64,000 nucleotides of DNA from UBA11524 sp963590165 (GTDB lineage Bacteria > Bacillota > Clostridia > Christensenellales > Aristaeellaceae), in assembly GCA_963590165.1 (NCBI GenBank), contig CAVANO010000021.1, positions 98,979 through 162,978 of the forward strand. Direction: 5' to 3'. Below are positions 7,215 through 15,363 of this stretch, piece after piece. The stretch's first letter is position 1, and each line of letters begins with the position of its first letter. The notes under the pieces are model-generated. The model did no database searches and was not told the DNA's origin. It was given only the letters and a program-made list of their open reading frames with translations. Position numbers and translations under genes: made by a program.

Positions 7215-9860
7215 ATGATCTCCAATAAACATATCACAAAGATCATTGCTGTGATCATGGCGCTCGCCGTCTGCCTGTGTTTCTGCACGGTCATGTATTC
7301 AGATCAGATCACAGCAGCTGCCGGAGATTCCGGTGTCTCCCTTGCCTACGAAACCAAGTTGTTCGATACCGATGAAATCATCGACATCAACAACATCATC
7401 TCCGAAGACGATTGGAACGACATGCTGACCAACGCCACCGCAGAAGAATATCACACCTGCGATGTTGAGGTCAACGGCACAATGTTCTATCAGGTTGCCA
7501 TCCGCACGAAGGGCAACACTTCCCTGACGTCCATTGCGAGCGACCCGGACACCGACCGCTACAGCTTCAAGCTGGAGTTCGACCGCAACATCGACGATCA
7601 GACGTGCTTCGGACTGGATAAGCTCGTCCTGAACAACAACTACGCCGATGCCACGAACATGAAGGAAGCGCTGATTTACGACATGTTCCAGTACCTCGGC
7701 GCGGATGCCTCCCTGTACAACTACGCGAAGATTTCCGTGAACGGCACGTACTGGGGTGTCTATCTTGCTCTGGAGGCGGTGGAGGACAGCTTCATGCTGC
7801 GCAACTACGGCGTTCAGAACGGCGAACTGTACAAACCGGACAGCATGAACTTCGCGAATAATGATGGGGACGACAGCAAGCCCGATGTCAGCTTTGACAC
7901 ATCGAGCTTCCCCAGCCGTAACGATTCGGATTCCGACTCTGACAGCGATTCGGACAGCTCTCGACCGTCCAATCCATTCGGATCCTCCTCCGGCAATTCG
8001 GGCTTCGGTCCGTCCTCCGGCAGCTCAAACCAGACGCAGGATACGGCCACAACCTCGTCTGACCAGCCGAGTTCTGACTTCTCGCCGTCTTCCGGCCGTT
8101 CGAATCAGACAGACACGAGCAAGCCAAGTGCGCCTGATCAGACCGCCACAAGCACCGATCTATCCGGCTTCACGCCGCCTTCCCGCGATGATGCACCCTC
8201 CGACTCCTTCAGCTTCGACAGCAGCTCGTTCAGCTTCGGTGGATTCGGCGGCGGATTTGGCTTCTCCAGCGGCAACGGCACGAATTTGAACTACATTGAT
8301 GATGATGTGGACAGCTACTCCGCCATCTGGAATAGTGCAATTTCGAAGATCAGCACCAAGGACAAGCAACGCGTTGTCACTGCCCTGAAGAACATCTCTG
8401 AAGGCACCTCGCTCGAAACATACATGGACACGGACAACATTCTCCGCTATCTGGCGGTACATATCTTCTCCGTTAATGAGGACAGCCTGTCCGGCTCCAT
8501 GGCGCATAACTACTACCTCTACGAGTACGACGGCAAGCTGAACATCATTCCGTGGGACTACAACCTGTCTCTCGGCGGCATGAGCGGTGGCGGCGCCAGC
8601 AGTGTCATCAATTCGGCGATTGACGATGCATTCTCCATCACGAATTTCTTCGATGCACTGCTCAATGACGAAACGTACCACAGCCAGTATTACGCCTACC
8701 TGCAGGAATTGGTAGACGGCTACATCAACGGTGGCGCATTCGATGCATTCTACAACCGCGTCCGCAGTCAGATTGATGAGCTTGTCGAAACCGACCCGAC
8801 TGCCTTCTTCACCTACGATGAATACACAACCGCAGTCGAGATGCTCTATAAGGTGGTCAAACTCCGCGGCGAATCCATCAGCGGTCAGATCAGCGGCGAA
8901 ATTCCCTCGACCGATTCTGCCCAGCGCAACAGCAGTGCCCTGATTGATGCAACCGGCATTGATCTGAGCGTCATGGGCTCGATGAACACCGGCAACACGC
9001 CGAGCGTTCCCGATAAAGACAATTTTGATTTCAGCAGCTTCGATTTTAACGGCACCAAGCCTGATGGCGATGTTCCAGCAGCACCTGATGCCACAGACGC
9101 AGCCAAAACCACAGCCAACGTGACAAATGCACAGCCTGCCGGAACACCCGCACCAGCCGCTATTCCGACTTCGTCTGATTCCACCGCGGCTGATGCAACC
9201 GCCTCCAGCATGCCGCAAATGCCCGACAATGCGGACTTCAGCGCATCCTCTGGCGCAAGCGCGCAGTCGTCCGACACGACAGCCTCTGATGCAGCTGCTA
9301 CCAACATGCCTTCGCCGCCAAGCAACGCTGACTTCAGTGGCTCGCCCGGCGGTAGCAATGTTTCATCCGATTCCGCTGCGGCTGATGCAACTGCCTCCAG
9401 TATGCCGCAAATGCCCGACAATGCGGACTTCAGCGCATCCTCTGGCGCAAGCGCGCAGTCGTCCGACACGACAGCCTCTGATGCAGCTGCTACCAACATG
9501 CCTTCGCCGCCAAGCAACGCTGACTTCAGCGCATCTTCCGGCAACAATGCACAGCTTTCGGACTCTACTGCATCCGCGGCACCTGCAAGCGACACGCCGG
9601 CAGCATCAGAAGCACCGATAGCATCAGCCGACAACGAATCTGTCAACAAAAAAGCGGACGATCCGTCGGGCAAAGGATCTGCCGAAGTGAACGCTTCCGG
9701 ATTCACGAAACCCTCGGGCGATTTCTCGTCGTTCGGCGGCGCCGCCAATGCAGCCACCAACAACGCCGCCATTTCACAGAATCTCGTTTCCTACGGCATC
9801 TGCCTCGCGGTCATGGTTGTCGCGATTATCATCGCACTGCTTTTCCGCCGCAGAAGGTAA
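7215..9860 (+). CDS. CotH-family kinase, membrane-anchored, with low-complexity stalks
   Basis: Protein of 881 residues with an N-terminal signal or anchor (about 8-30) and a C-terminal helix followed by 'RRRR' (about 855-881). The N-terminal and central parts match CotH, an atypical protein kinase: 'YSFKLEFD' near 115, 'GTYWGVYLALE' near 180 and the metal-binding 'IIPWDYNLSLGG' near 443. The kinase domain is split by about 140 residues of Ser/Asp/Gly-rich sequence (about 215-354). After residue about 590 the protein is a long Ala/Ser/Asp/Pro-rich stalk containing a 64-residue tandem duplication. The layout suggests a surface enzyme held off the membrane. Founding CotH phosphorylates spore-coat proteins; the target here is unknown. 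Third gene of the VTC operon, 14 bp after DUF4956. Confidence 0.88.
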   Translation: MISNKHITKIIAVIMALAVCLCFCTVMYSDQITAAAGDSGVSLAYETKLFDTDEIIDINNIISEDDWNDMLTNATAEEYHTCDVEVNGTMFYQVAIRTKGNTSLTSIASDPDTDRYSFKLEFDRNIDDQTCFGLDKLVLNNNYADATNMKEALIYDMFQYLGADASLYNYAKISVNGTYWGVYLALEAVEDSFMLRNYGVQNGELYKPDSMNFANNDGDDSKPDVSFDTSSFPSRNDSDSDSDSDSDSSRPSNPFGSSSGNSGFGPSSGSSNQTQDTATTSSDQPSSDFSPSSGRSNQTDTSKPSAPDQTATSTDLSGFTPPSRDDAPSDSFSFDSSSFSFGGFGGGFGFSSGNGTNLNYIDDDVDSYSAIWNSAISKISTKDKQRVVTALKNISEGTSLETYMDTDNILRYLAVHIFSVNEDSLSGSMAHNYYLYEYDGKLNIIPWDYNLSLGGMSGGGASSVINSAIDDAFSITNFFDALLNDETYHSQYYAYLQELVDGYINGGAFDAFYNRVRSQIDELVETDPTAFFTYDEYTTAVEMLYKVVKLRGESISGQISGEIPSTDSAQRNSSALIDATGIDLSVMGSMNTGNTPSVPDKDNFDFSSFDFNGTKPDGDVPAAPDATDAAKTTANVTNAQPAGTPAPAAIPTSSDSTAADATASSMPQMPDNADFSASSGASAQSSDTTASDAAATNMPSPPSNADFSGSPGGSNVSSDSAAADATASSMPQMPDNADFSASSGASAQSSDTTASDAAATNMPSPPSNADFSASSGNNAQLSDSTASAAPASDTPAASEAPIASADNESVNKKADDPSGKGSAEVNASGFTKPSGDFSSFGGAANAATNNAAISQNLVSYGICLAVMVVAIIIALLFRRRR
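9189..9529 (+). repeat. Two near-identical 149-bp repeats at 192-bp spacing within cotH
   Basis: Copies at 9189-9337 and 9381-9529 differ at only a few third-codon positions and are in frame (period 64 residues). The low divergence points to recent duplication or gene conversion of the stalk. They encode an Ala/Ser/Asp/Pro-rich segment. Confidence 0.95.
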
Positions 9861-9865
9861 TTAAA

Positions 9866-9906
9866 AAGGACTGCTGCAAAGTAAAATTGCGGCAGTTCTT
9901 CTTTTT
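9866..9906 (+). terminator. Intrinsic terminator of the VTC-DUF4956-CotH operon
   Basis: A long stem with arms at about 9866-9879 and 9887-9900, two G-U pairs, followed by CTTTTT. It starts 6 bases after the cotH stop. Confidence 0.85.
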
Positions 9907-9919
9907 CTTCAAGGCATAT

Positions 9920-9951
9920 AAAAACCCCGAAAGCAACATTGCCTTCGGAGG
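9920..9951 (-). terminator. Intrinsic terminator of the tRNA-Arg gene
   Basis: On the minus strand CCGAAGGC pairs with GCTTTCGG, followed by GG and TTTTT, starting about 8 bases after the tRNA 3' end. Confidence 0.8.
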
Positions 9952-9958
9952 TAAGCCG

Positions 9959-10032
9959 TACGCCCGGCAGGAGTCGAACCTGTGACCTTCAGAGTCGGAG
10001 TCTGACGCTCTATCCATCTGAGCTACGGGCGC
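9959..10032 (-). tRNA. tRNA-Arg (anticodon CCG)
   Basis: A full cloverleaf reads on the minus strand. The acceptor stem GCGCCCG pairs with CGGGCGT, and the D arm is GCTC...GAGC. The anticodon stem TCAGA/TCTGA encloses loop CTCCGAC with anticodon CCG (reads CGG). The T arm has ACAGG-TTCGACT-CCTGC with one mismatch at its base. Discriminator base is A; CCA is not encoded. It has its own promoter and terminator. Confidence 0.96.
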
Positions 10033-10046
10033 TCAACAGCTTATTT

Positions 10047-10075
10047 ATTTTATCACGACAGCAGATAAATGTCAA
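10047..10075 (-). promoter_or_regulatory. Promoter of the tRNA-Arg gene
   Basis: Minus-strand TTGACA (10070-10075), 17-bp spacer, TAAAAT (10047-10052), ending 14 bases before the tRNA 5' end. Confidence 0.88.
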
Positions 10076-10117
10076 GCGCATTTTCCATCGTGCGATTTGT
10101 GATCCTGCAAATTTCCC

Positions 10118-10146
10118 TTGCCATCCTTCTGATTTTTTGATATAAT
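10118..10146 (+). promoter_or_regulatory. Promoter of the SH3-domain protein gene
   Basis: TTGCCA (10118-10123), 17-bp spacer, TATAAT (10141-10146). The leader to the ATG at 10218 is about 65 bases with no evident riboswitch. Confidence 0.82.
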
Positions 10147-10217
10147 CATTTTGAGACCTTGTGCGATGATCACGTTCATCGTCATTCCCCGATTGCCCCT
10201 TGAAAGGATGTTCACAG

Positions 10218-11384
10218 ATGAAAAAGTGGAAGCTTTTTCTTGTTTCCGCGGTTCTTCTGATGCTTTTGCTGACTGCATCTGCCTTGGCAGACAACACACG
10301 CTTCGGTGTCGTTGTTAATGTCAACAGCGTCAATCTTCGCGCCGCGCCCAGCACCAACGCCACTAAGCTCGGCACATGCGCAAAGGGTACGTGGGTGACG
10401 GTGCTCGGCAGCGGCAATGGCTTCTATCAGGTCGAAACTGCTAACGGCACGCTTGGCTGGATTATGCAGTCCTATCTGCACGTGTCTGCCGATGCCACCG
10501 GCACGGTCGGCTACGTAACCAATGCCGGCTATTTGAACCTCCGCAAGAGTGCCAGCACTTCTTCGCGTTCTCTCGGACAATACGATGACGGCACACCCTG
10601 CGTGGTGCTGAACCGCACCGGCAACTGGTATTACGTGTCAGTCAATGGGCAGAACGGCTATTTTCTTGCCAAATACATATCCACTAAGCGAGGCATTTAT
10701 TCCGATAAGCTTGGCATGGTCATCTCGCCGGAGAAGAGCCCCGTCAACCTGCGCAGCGGTCCCGGCATGGGGTATTCCATCATCGCTTCTGTTCCCGGCT
10801 GCACGTATGTCATGGTACTCCAGCAGGGCACGGACTGGTGCCGCGTGTCCGTCAACGGCAAGATTGGCTTCATGTCGACAGACTACCTCCACATCGGCTA
10901 TTTAACCCTATCCGAGGGAGCAAAGCGCTGCGGCTCATCCTCTTCCGACTCATCCTCAACAACCTACACCGGTAAGCAGGCAGTCGTCAATAACCCGAAT
11001 TCGCGCGACAAATTGAATCTCCGACGCCGTGCCAGCAAGAGCAGCACCAGCCTCGGCAAATACAGCAACGGCACCGTTGTCACGCTGATTTCCCGCGGTG
11101 ACCAGTGGTGCAAGGTCAAAACGCCGGATGGGCAGACCGGTTACATGATGACCGACTACCTGACCATCCTCAAGACAAACACATCAACCGCCACGCGCAT
11201 TGTACGCCATCCGGACAGCACGTACGTCAACCTTCGCAGCAAGGGTTCGACCAACGCACGCATCCTGACCCAGGTGCCGCACGGCGCATCCGTTGTGCTC
11301 CTGTCCGAAGGGAAAACATGGTCAAAGGTGCGTTACAACGGCTATACCGGTTACATGATGACGAAGTATCTGAAAAAGCAATAA
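10218..11384 (+). CDS. Secreted protein with five bacterial SH3 domains
   Basis: Protein of 388 residues that begins with a clear signal peptide: 'MKKWKLFLVSAVLL', a hydrophobic core and an ALA-type cleavage site near residue 25. The rest is five bacterial SH3 (SH3b) repeats of about 60-75 residues. Each carries the 'VNLR'-type strand and a closing 'GYMMTDYL'-like strand ('GWIMQSYL', 'GYFLAKYI', 'GFMSTDYL', 'GYMMTDYL', 'GYMMTKYL'). SH3b repeats bind peptidoglycan or adhesion targets. No hydrolase or cell-wall sorting motif is present, so it is probably a wall-binding or scaffold protein. The ATG at 10218 has AAAGGA upstream; a TTG at 10200 would precede that site and spoil the signal peptide. 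It is monocistronic, with its own promoter and terminator. Confidence 0.9.
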   Translation: MKKWKLFLVSAVLLMLLLTASALADNTRFGVVVNVNSVNLRAAPSTNATKLGTCAKGTWVTVLGSGNGFYQVETANGTLGWIMQSYLHVSADATGTVGYVTNAGYLNLRKSASTSSRSLGQYDDGTPCVVLNRTGNWYYVSVNGQNGYFLAKYISTKRGIYSDKLGMVISPEKSPVNLRSGPGMGYSIIASVPGCTYVMVLQQGTDWCRVSVNGKIGFMSTDYLHIGYLTLSEGAKRCGSSSSDSSSTTYTGKQAVVNNPNSRDKLNLRRRASKSSTSLGKYSNGTVVTLISRGDQWCKVKTPDGQTGYMMTDYLTILKTNTSTATRIVRHPDSTYVNLRSKGSTNARILTQVPHGASVVLLSEGKTWSKVRYNGYTGYMMTKYLKKQ

Positions 11385-11390
11385 TCCGCA

Positions 11391-11431
11391 AAAAACGCGC
11401 CGGAGGATTTTCATCTTCTCCGGCGTGTTTT
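11391..11431 (+). terminator. Bidirectional terminator between the SH3 gene and the ArsR regulator
   Basis: ACGCGCCGGAG pairs with CTCCGGCGTGT; T tracts flank both sides (TTTTG on plus, TTTTTT on minus). It serves two convergent genes. Confidence 0.87.
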
Positions 11432-11432
11432 G

Positions 11433-11828
11433 TTATTCGATTATGTCAATAGGCGCATTGCCCTCGCAGACGTGCTCCATGCCCTGACGCAGCAGCGTCG
11501 CAACATGGTCATCCGCAAGCGAATAGAACACCGTCTTGCCGTCGCGGCGAGCTTTAATCAGCCTCGCCTGCTTGAGCACCCTGAGCTGATGCGACACAGC
11601 AGATTGTGTCATGCCGAGCAGCTTCGCGAGGTCGCACACGCAGACTTCCGCCGTCAGCAGCACAAAGAGGATTCTGACGCGTGTGCCGTCGCCGAAGACC
11701 TTGAAGAGATCTGCAAGGCGGAGCAGCGTCTCCTCCTGCGGCAATTCGTGCTGAACCTTTTCGACAACTGCTTCATGCACACACAAAAAGCCGCAGCCTT
11801 CTACTTCCATGGGTTCAAAATCTGTCAC
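11433..11828 (-). CDS. ArsR/SmtB-family metal-responsive repressor (CadC-like)
   Basis: Protein of 131 residues with the ArsR winged helix: 'LFKVFGDGTRVRIL' followed by the recognition helix 'GMTQSAVSHQLRVL'. The motif 'VCVCD' (Cys63 and Cys65) together with N-terminal Cys12 and Cys16 reproduces the four-thiol site of CadC-type sensors of Cd, Pb or Zn. The GTG at 11828 was chosen because AGAGAGGAG lies 7 bases upstream; a TTG at 11876 overlaps the TldE stop codon and has no such site. No metal exporter is next to it; it is the last gene of the Tex-TldD-TldE run, so its target is probably elsewhere. Confidence 0.87.
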   Translation of the reverse strand: MTDFEPMEVEGCGFLCVHEAVVEKVQHELPQEETLLRLADLFKVFGDGTRVRILFVLLTAEVCVCDLAKLLGMTQSAVSHQLRVLKQARLIKARRDGKTVFYSLADDHVATLLRQGMEHVCEGNAPIDIIE

Positions 11829-11872
11829 GCTTTTGCTCCTCTCTGTTGTCAAAAAGCGGATAAAATCCGCCG

Positions 11873-13207
11873 TCAACCCGAAATCTTCAGCACTCCGGCA
11901 TCCACTGAGGGAGAACCGATGGAGCTGCTTTCAAACGTCAGGTCGCTGCCGACCGCCTTAATGCTCTTGAGCACCTCGTAGAAGTTGCCCGCGACGGTAA
12001 TCTGTTCCACTGCACGGCCGCGCTGACCATTCTCGATGGTGTAGCCCTTGCTCAACAGGCTAAAGTCGCCGCTGGACGGGTTCGCACCTGCATGCAGACC
12101 GGTCACTTCTGTAATCACGACGCCGCTGCCGACATCCTGCATCAACTCAGAAAGCGTCTTTTCGCCCGGCTGAATGTAAAAATTCGTAGGAGCGACATGG
12201 ATGCTGCCGCCGGCACGTGCTGCATTGCCGGTCGTTTCAACGCCCTGCTTGCGTGCCGTCTTGCGGTTATGCAGCAGCGTTGTCAGCACGCCTGCATCCA
12301 CCACGCGCTTCGTGCGGCTTGCGCTGCCTTCGCCGTCAAACGTGCGCGTTGCCAGTCCGCCCTTCATCAGCGGATCGTCGATAATCGTCACAATGTCTGC
12401 TGCAATCTTTTCGCCTTCGCGCCCTGACAGCAGCGACAAATTCTGCTGGGCATTTTCCGCAGAGAAGATCCCGGAAAACACCATCATCAGGCTCTTCATT
12501 GCGTCATGACGGAAAATCACGCGGTATTCGCCAGTCGGAACGGACTTGCCGTAGAGCTGCGCAATCGTCTCGCTGCAAGCATCCTGCACAAGTTTCTCCG
12601 GCTTGATATCGTCAAAGCGCCGTGTAACCACGATCTTGCCGTTCGATGCAGTGGATTCGCCATCTTTTGCGATCATCTCCGTGTACGCCACGAAATACTG
12701 TTTCGCATTAGAAAGGTTCATGCCGAGGCTGTTACGCAGGATCACCGCACTGCTTATGGACTGAATCAGCGAATCCGGCACACGTACGATGCGCGGATCG
12801 CTTTTTTTCGCAAGCGCCTCAATTTCGAGGCTCTTCTCGATTTTCTGCGAGGCGGTCGTGGTTGCAACGTCGCTTTCTTCCTTCTCAATTTCGGGATAGG
12901 ACGCATCACCCGCGTAGATTTCGTCCTGTTCCTCGTTCTCCTGCAGCGTTGCAGACTCCTTCACGTCATCAATGAGCTGACTGACGGCCGCTTCATCAAA
13001 CGCCTCAGTAGACGAGCTGCCCATTTTTCCGCCGAATTCTCCGCGCAGCGACACGCTATCCCCTTCGGACACCTCGTAATTGCTGATTTCGCCGTCCATC
13101 GCGTTGACTTGGAAGCTCTCCTGATGGTTATAGTAGACTTCTGCCGGATTCACGCCTGCTTCCTTCGCGTTTTGAAGCACACGATCAAGAAATTCATTCA
13201 CATTCAT
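11873..13207 (-). CDS. pmbA: TldE/PmbA-family metalloprotease subunit
   Basis: Protein of 444 residues, full length for the TldE (PmbA) partner of the TldD-TldE heterodimeric peptidase that degrades unfolded peptides and matures microcins in E. coli. Family marks include the N-terminal 'EVYYNHQESFQVN', the central 'GRRF'-like strand 'VVTRRFDDI', and 'FDGEGSASRTKRVVDAG' and 'SGDFSLLSKGYTIENG' in the C-terminal half. TldE lacks the HExxxH zinc site, which is supplied by TldD encoded 13 bp upstream. It carries an acidic stretch at about 90-110 ('ENEEQDEIYAGD') that is variable in the family. Confidence 0.92.
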   Translation of the reverse strand: MNVNEFLDRVLQNAKEAGVNPAEVYYNHQESFQVNAMDGEISNYEVSEGDSVSLRGEFGGKMGSSSTEAFDEAAVSQLIDDVKESATLQENEEQDEIYAGDASYPEIEKEESDVATTTASQKIEKSLEIEALAKKSDPRIVRVPDSLIQSISSAVILRNSLGMNLSNAKQYFVAYTEMIAKDGESTASNGKIVVTRRFDDIKPEKLVQDACSETIAQLYGKSVPTGEYRVIFRHDAMKSLMMVFSGIFSAENAQQNLSLLSGREGEKIAADIVTIIDDPLMKGGLATRTFDGEGSASRTKRVVDAGVLTTLLHNRKTARKQGVETTGNAARAGGSIHVAPTNFYIQPGEKTLSELMQDVGSGVVITEVTGLHAGANPSSGDFSLLSKGYTIENGQRGRAVEQITVAGNFYEVLKSIKAVGSDLTFESSSIGSPSVDAGVLKISG

Positions 13208-13220
13208 GCACTTTTCCTCC

Positions 13221-14603
13221 TTAACGGCCGCCTACCGTGATGCTGCTGACGCGAATCATCGGCTGACCAACGTCCGTCGGCACGCTGCCGCTCTTTGAAC
13301 CGCACATGCCTTGCGCCAATTTGAGTTCGCGCCCGACACGGTCAATCTTCATCAGAATTTCGCTGCCGCGCCCAATCAGCGATGCGCCGCGCACCGGGTG
13401 AACAATCTTGCCGTCGCGCACCAGATATGCCTCTGCTACAGCAAAGTTGAACTCGCCAGTCGCCGGATTGACGGAGCCGCCGCCCATCTTCTTGGCATAC
13501 AGACCGTTGCCCATCGTGGCAATCATCTCATCATTATCATCGTTGCCGCGCGCGATGTAGGTCGAACGCATACGGCTCGTCGGCGCATAGGCATAGCTTT
13601 CACGGCGCGAAGAGCCCGTCAGCGGATGATTCATCCGGCGGCTGCCGAGGCGGTCAACCAAATAGCTTTTCAGGATGCCGTTTTCAATCAGCACGGTATG
13701 CTGACTCGGCGTACCTTCATCATCGACATGGATGCTGCCCCAATTATTCGGCACGGTACCGTCATCAATCGCGGTGACGCACGGCGCAGCAATCTGCTGA
13801 CCGAGCTTGCCGCAGAATTCGCTCACGCCGATGCCGACGCTCGTCGCCTCCAGCGAATGACCGCATGCTTCGTGGAAAATAACACCGCCGAAGCCGTTAT
13901 CGATGACAACCGGCATGATGCCGGCCGGGCAGACCGGTGCATGCAGCATCGTCACAGCCTGACGCGCCGCCAGTTCGCCCGATGCTTCCGGATTCACGCG
14001 CTCATTGAAGAGCTCGAAGCCCATGCTGGCACCCGGTGCATCGCCGCCGGACTGATTCTCCGTGCCGTTGCTGGCAATCGCATTAACGCGCAGGCGCGTC
14101 TGCACGCGGCGATCCGTCACGAACACGCCTTCTGTGTTGCAGATGCACACATCCTGCACATGGTCGGCATAGCCCGCGATGACCTGGACGATTTCAGGCG
14201 ACACGCGCCGCGCTGCTGCTTCTGCCGCACGGAGCTTTTCCGCCTTGAGCTTTCCTTTGACTTCCGTCGGCAGCATCAGGATTTCTTCCGGCTTTGACGC
14301 ATCCCATGCCTTAAACGCCTGCACTTCGCAGCCTTTGCCGCCACGAACCGCCGCGGCCGCCTGCCTTGCGCAACTCATCAGCCCTTCTCGGCTCGTGTCG
14401 TTTGTGTAGACGTAGATTTCGTTCGTGCCGCTGAATACGCGCACACCCGCGCCATGCGTCCTGCTGGTCGATGCCGTCTCCAGCTTCTGAGAGCGCATGG
14501 TCATTCCGTGATCGATGCGATCCTCCATGAAGATTTCCGCGAAGTCGCCGCCGGTGGACACTGCCGCCTGCAGCACCTCCCGTGCCACGTTTTGGTCGAT
14601 CAT
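13221..14603 (-). CDS. tldD: TldD-family zinc metalloprotease
   Basis: Protein of 460 residues with the zinc motif HEACGH at 244-249, the catalytic subunit of the TldD-TldE peptidase. The downstream segments 'GSIHVDDEGTPSQHTVLIENG' and 'SRRESYAYAPTSRMRSTY' are conserved in the family and form the cavity around the metal. The ATG at 14603 has AAAGGGG about 10 bases upstream and gives the expected N-terminus; a longer in-frame start at 14645 lies inside the upstream gene. The TldE gene follows at 13 bp. No microcin-like peptide gene is seen nearby, so general peptide turnover or maturation of a distant substrate is likely. Confidence 0.94.
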   Translation of the reverse strand: MIDQNVAREVLQAAVSTGGDFAEIFMEDRIDHGMTMRSQKLETASTSRTHGAGVRVFSGTNEIYVYTNDTSREGLMSCARQAAAAVRGGKGCEVQAFKAWDASKPEEILMLPTEVKGKLKAEKLRAAEAAARRVSPEIVQVIAGYADHVQDVCICNTEGVFVTDRRVQTRLRVNAIASNGTENQSGGDAPGASMGFELFNERVNPEASGELAARQAVTMLHAPVCPAGIMPVVIDNGFGGVIFHEACGHSLEATSVGIGVSEFCGKLGQQIAAPCVTAIDDGTVPNNWGSIHVDDEGTPSQHTVLIENGILKSYLVDRLGSRRMNHPLTGSSRRESYAYAPTSRMRSTYIARGNDDNDEMIATMGNGLYAKKMGGGSVNPATGEFNFAVAEAYLVRDGKIVHPVRGASLIGRGSEILMKIDRVGRELKLAQGMCGSKSGSVPTDVGQPMIRVSSITVGGR

Positions 14604-14610
14604 GTTGGTT

Positions 14611-15351
14611 TTACCCCTTTCTTGCTTCGTCCATTTGCTTGTCAAAATACGTCAACAGTGATGCGTACAGGCACTTTCGTCCATTCGGAAACACATCTCT
14701 GCTCCTGCGAATCCAGTCCTTCACATCCTGACGGCGCGTGTTTCCGTCTGCCGGACACGGATTTTTGTAGACCGGCAACTGTTCCCTGCGCGCAAAGCCA
14801 ATGACATCACGCTCATCAATCATCATCATCGGACGAAGCACCGTCAAATTTGTCCGGTCGAGCCGTGTCACCGGTGGAAAACAGTCGTAATGCCCTTCCA
14901 GCATCAGGTTCATCAGACTCGTCTCGATGAAGTCATCCTTGTGATGCGCATAGGCGATTTTGTTGCACCCAAGTTCAAGCGCTTTGTCGTTCATCGCACC
15001 GCGCCGCAACTTCGCGCACAGGCTGCACGGGTTCTTTTCCCGCCGGATTTCAAACACAATCTGGTAGATGGATGCATGCACCACATAAAACGGCACGTCC
15101 AGTGAGTCACAGAAATCCTGCATTTTCCGGATGCCATTCTCGCTCCCTGCCGCACCGCTGTCGACGTGAATCGCACATAGTTCGTACGGCACGGGATAGA
15201 ATCGCTGCAGGTGCTTGAGCCCCGTCAGCAGCGTCAGGCTGTCTTTGCCGCCTGAAAGTCCAACAGCAATCCGGTCATTCGGCTGGATCATGTCATACCG
15301 CTGAATGCAGCTCCGCAGCAGGCTCGTCAGCCGCTGGACATCCATCGACAT
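14611..15351 (-). CDS. TtcA-like PP-loop tRNA thiolation enzyme
   Basis: Protein of 246 residues with the PP-loop 'GLSGGKDSLTLL' (about 29-40), which adenylates a base before sulfur transfer. The pair C-x-x-C in 'NPCSLCAKLRRG' and the later Cys in 'YKNPCPADGNTRR' match the three iron-sulfur ligands of TtcA, which makes 2-thiocytidine at tRNA position 32. The conserved 'AYAHHKDDFIET' is also present. At 246 residues it is shorter than E. coli TtcA (about 310), as is common in Firmicutes, where related TtcA/TtuA-like proteins occur; the exact target base is therefore uncertain. It lies 7 bp upstream of tldD. Confidence 0.85.
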   Translation of the reverse strand: MSMDVQRLTSLLRSCIQRYDMIQPNDRIAVGLSGGKDSLTLLTGLKHLQRFYPVPYELCAIHVDSGAAGSENGIRKMQDFCDSLDVPFYVVHASIYQIVFEIRREKNPCSLCAKLRRGAMNDKALELGCNKIAYAHHKDDFIETSLMNLMLEGHYDCFPPVTRLDRTNLTVLRPMMMIDERDVIGFARREQLPVYKNPCPADGNTRRQDVKDWIRRSRDVFPNGRKCLYASLLTYFDKQMDEARKG

Positions 15352-15363
15352 CCGTTTTCCTCC

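Noticed and set aside
8160..9218. Long minus-strand frame opposite cotH
   Set aside because: Composition (many Cys, Arg, Val, Ala) reflects the reverse of Asp/Ser-rich codons; no start signal, no known family.
9829..10017. Short minus-strand frame covering tRNA-Arg
   Set aside because: It overlaps the tRNA and both terminators; chance frame.
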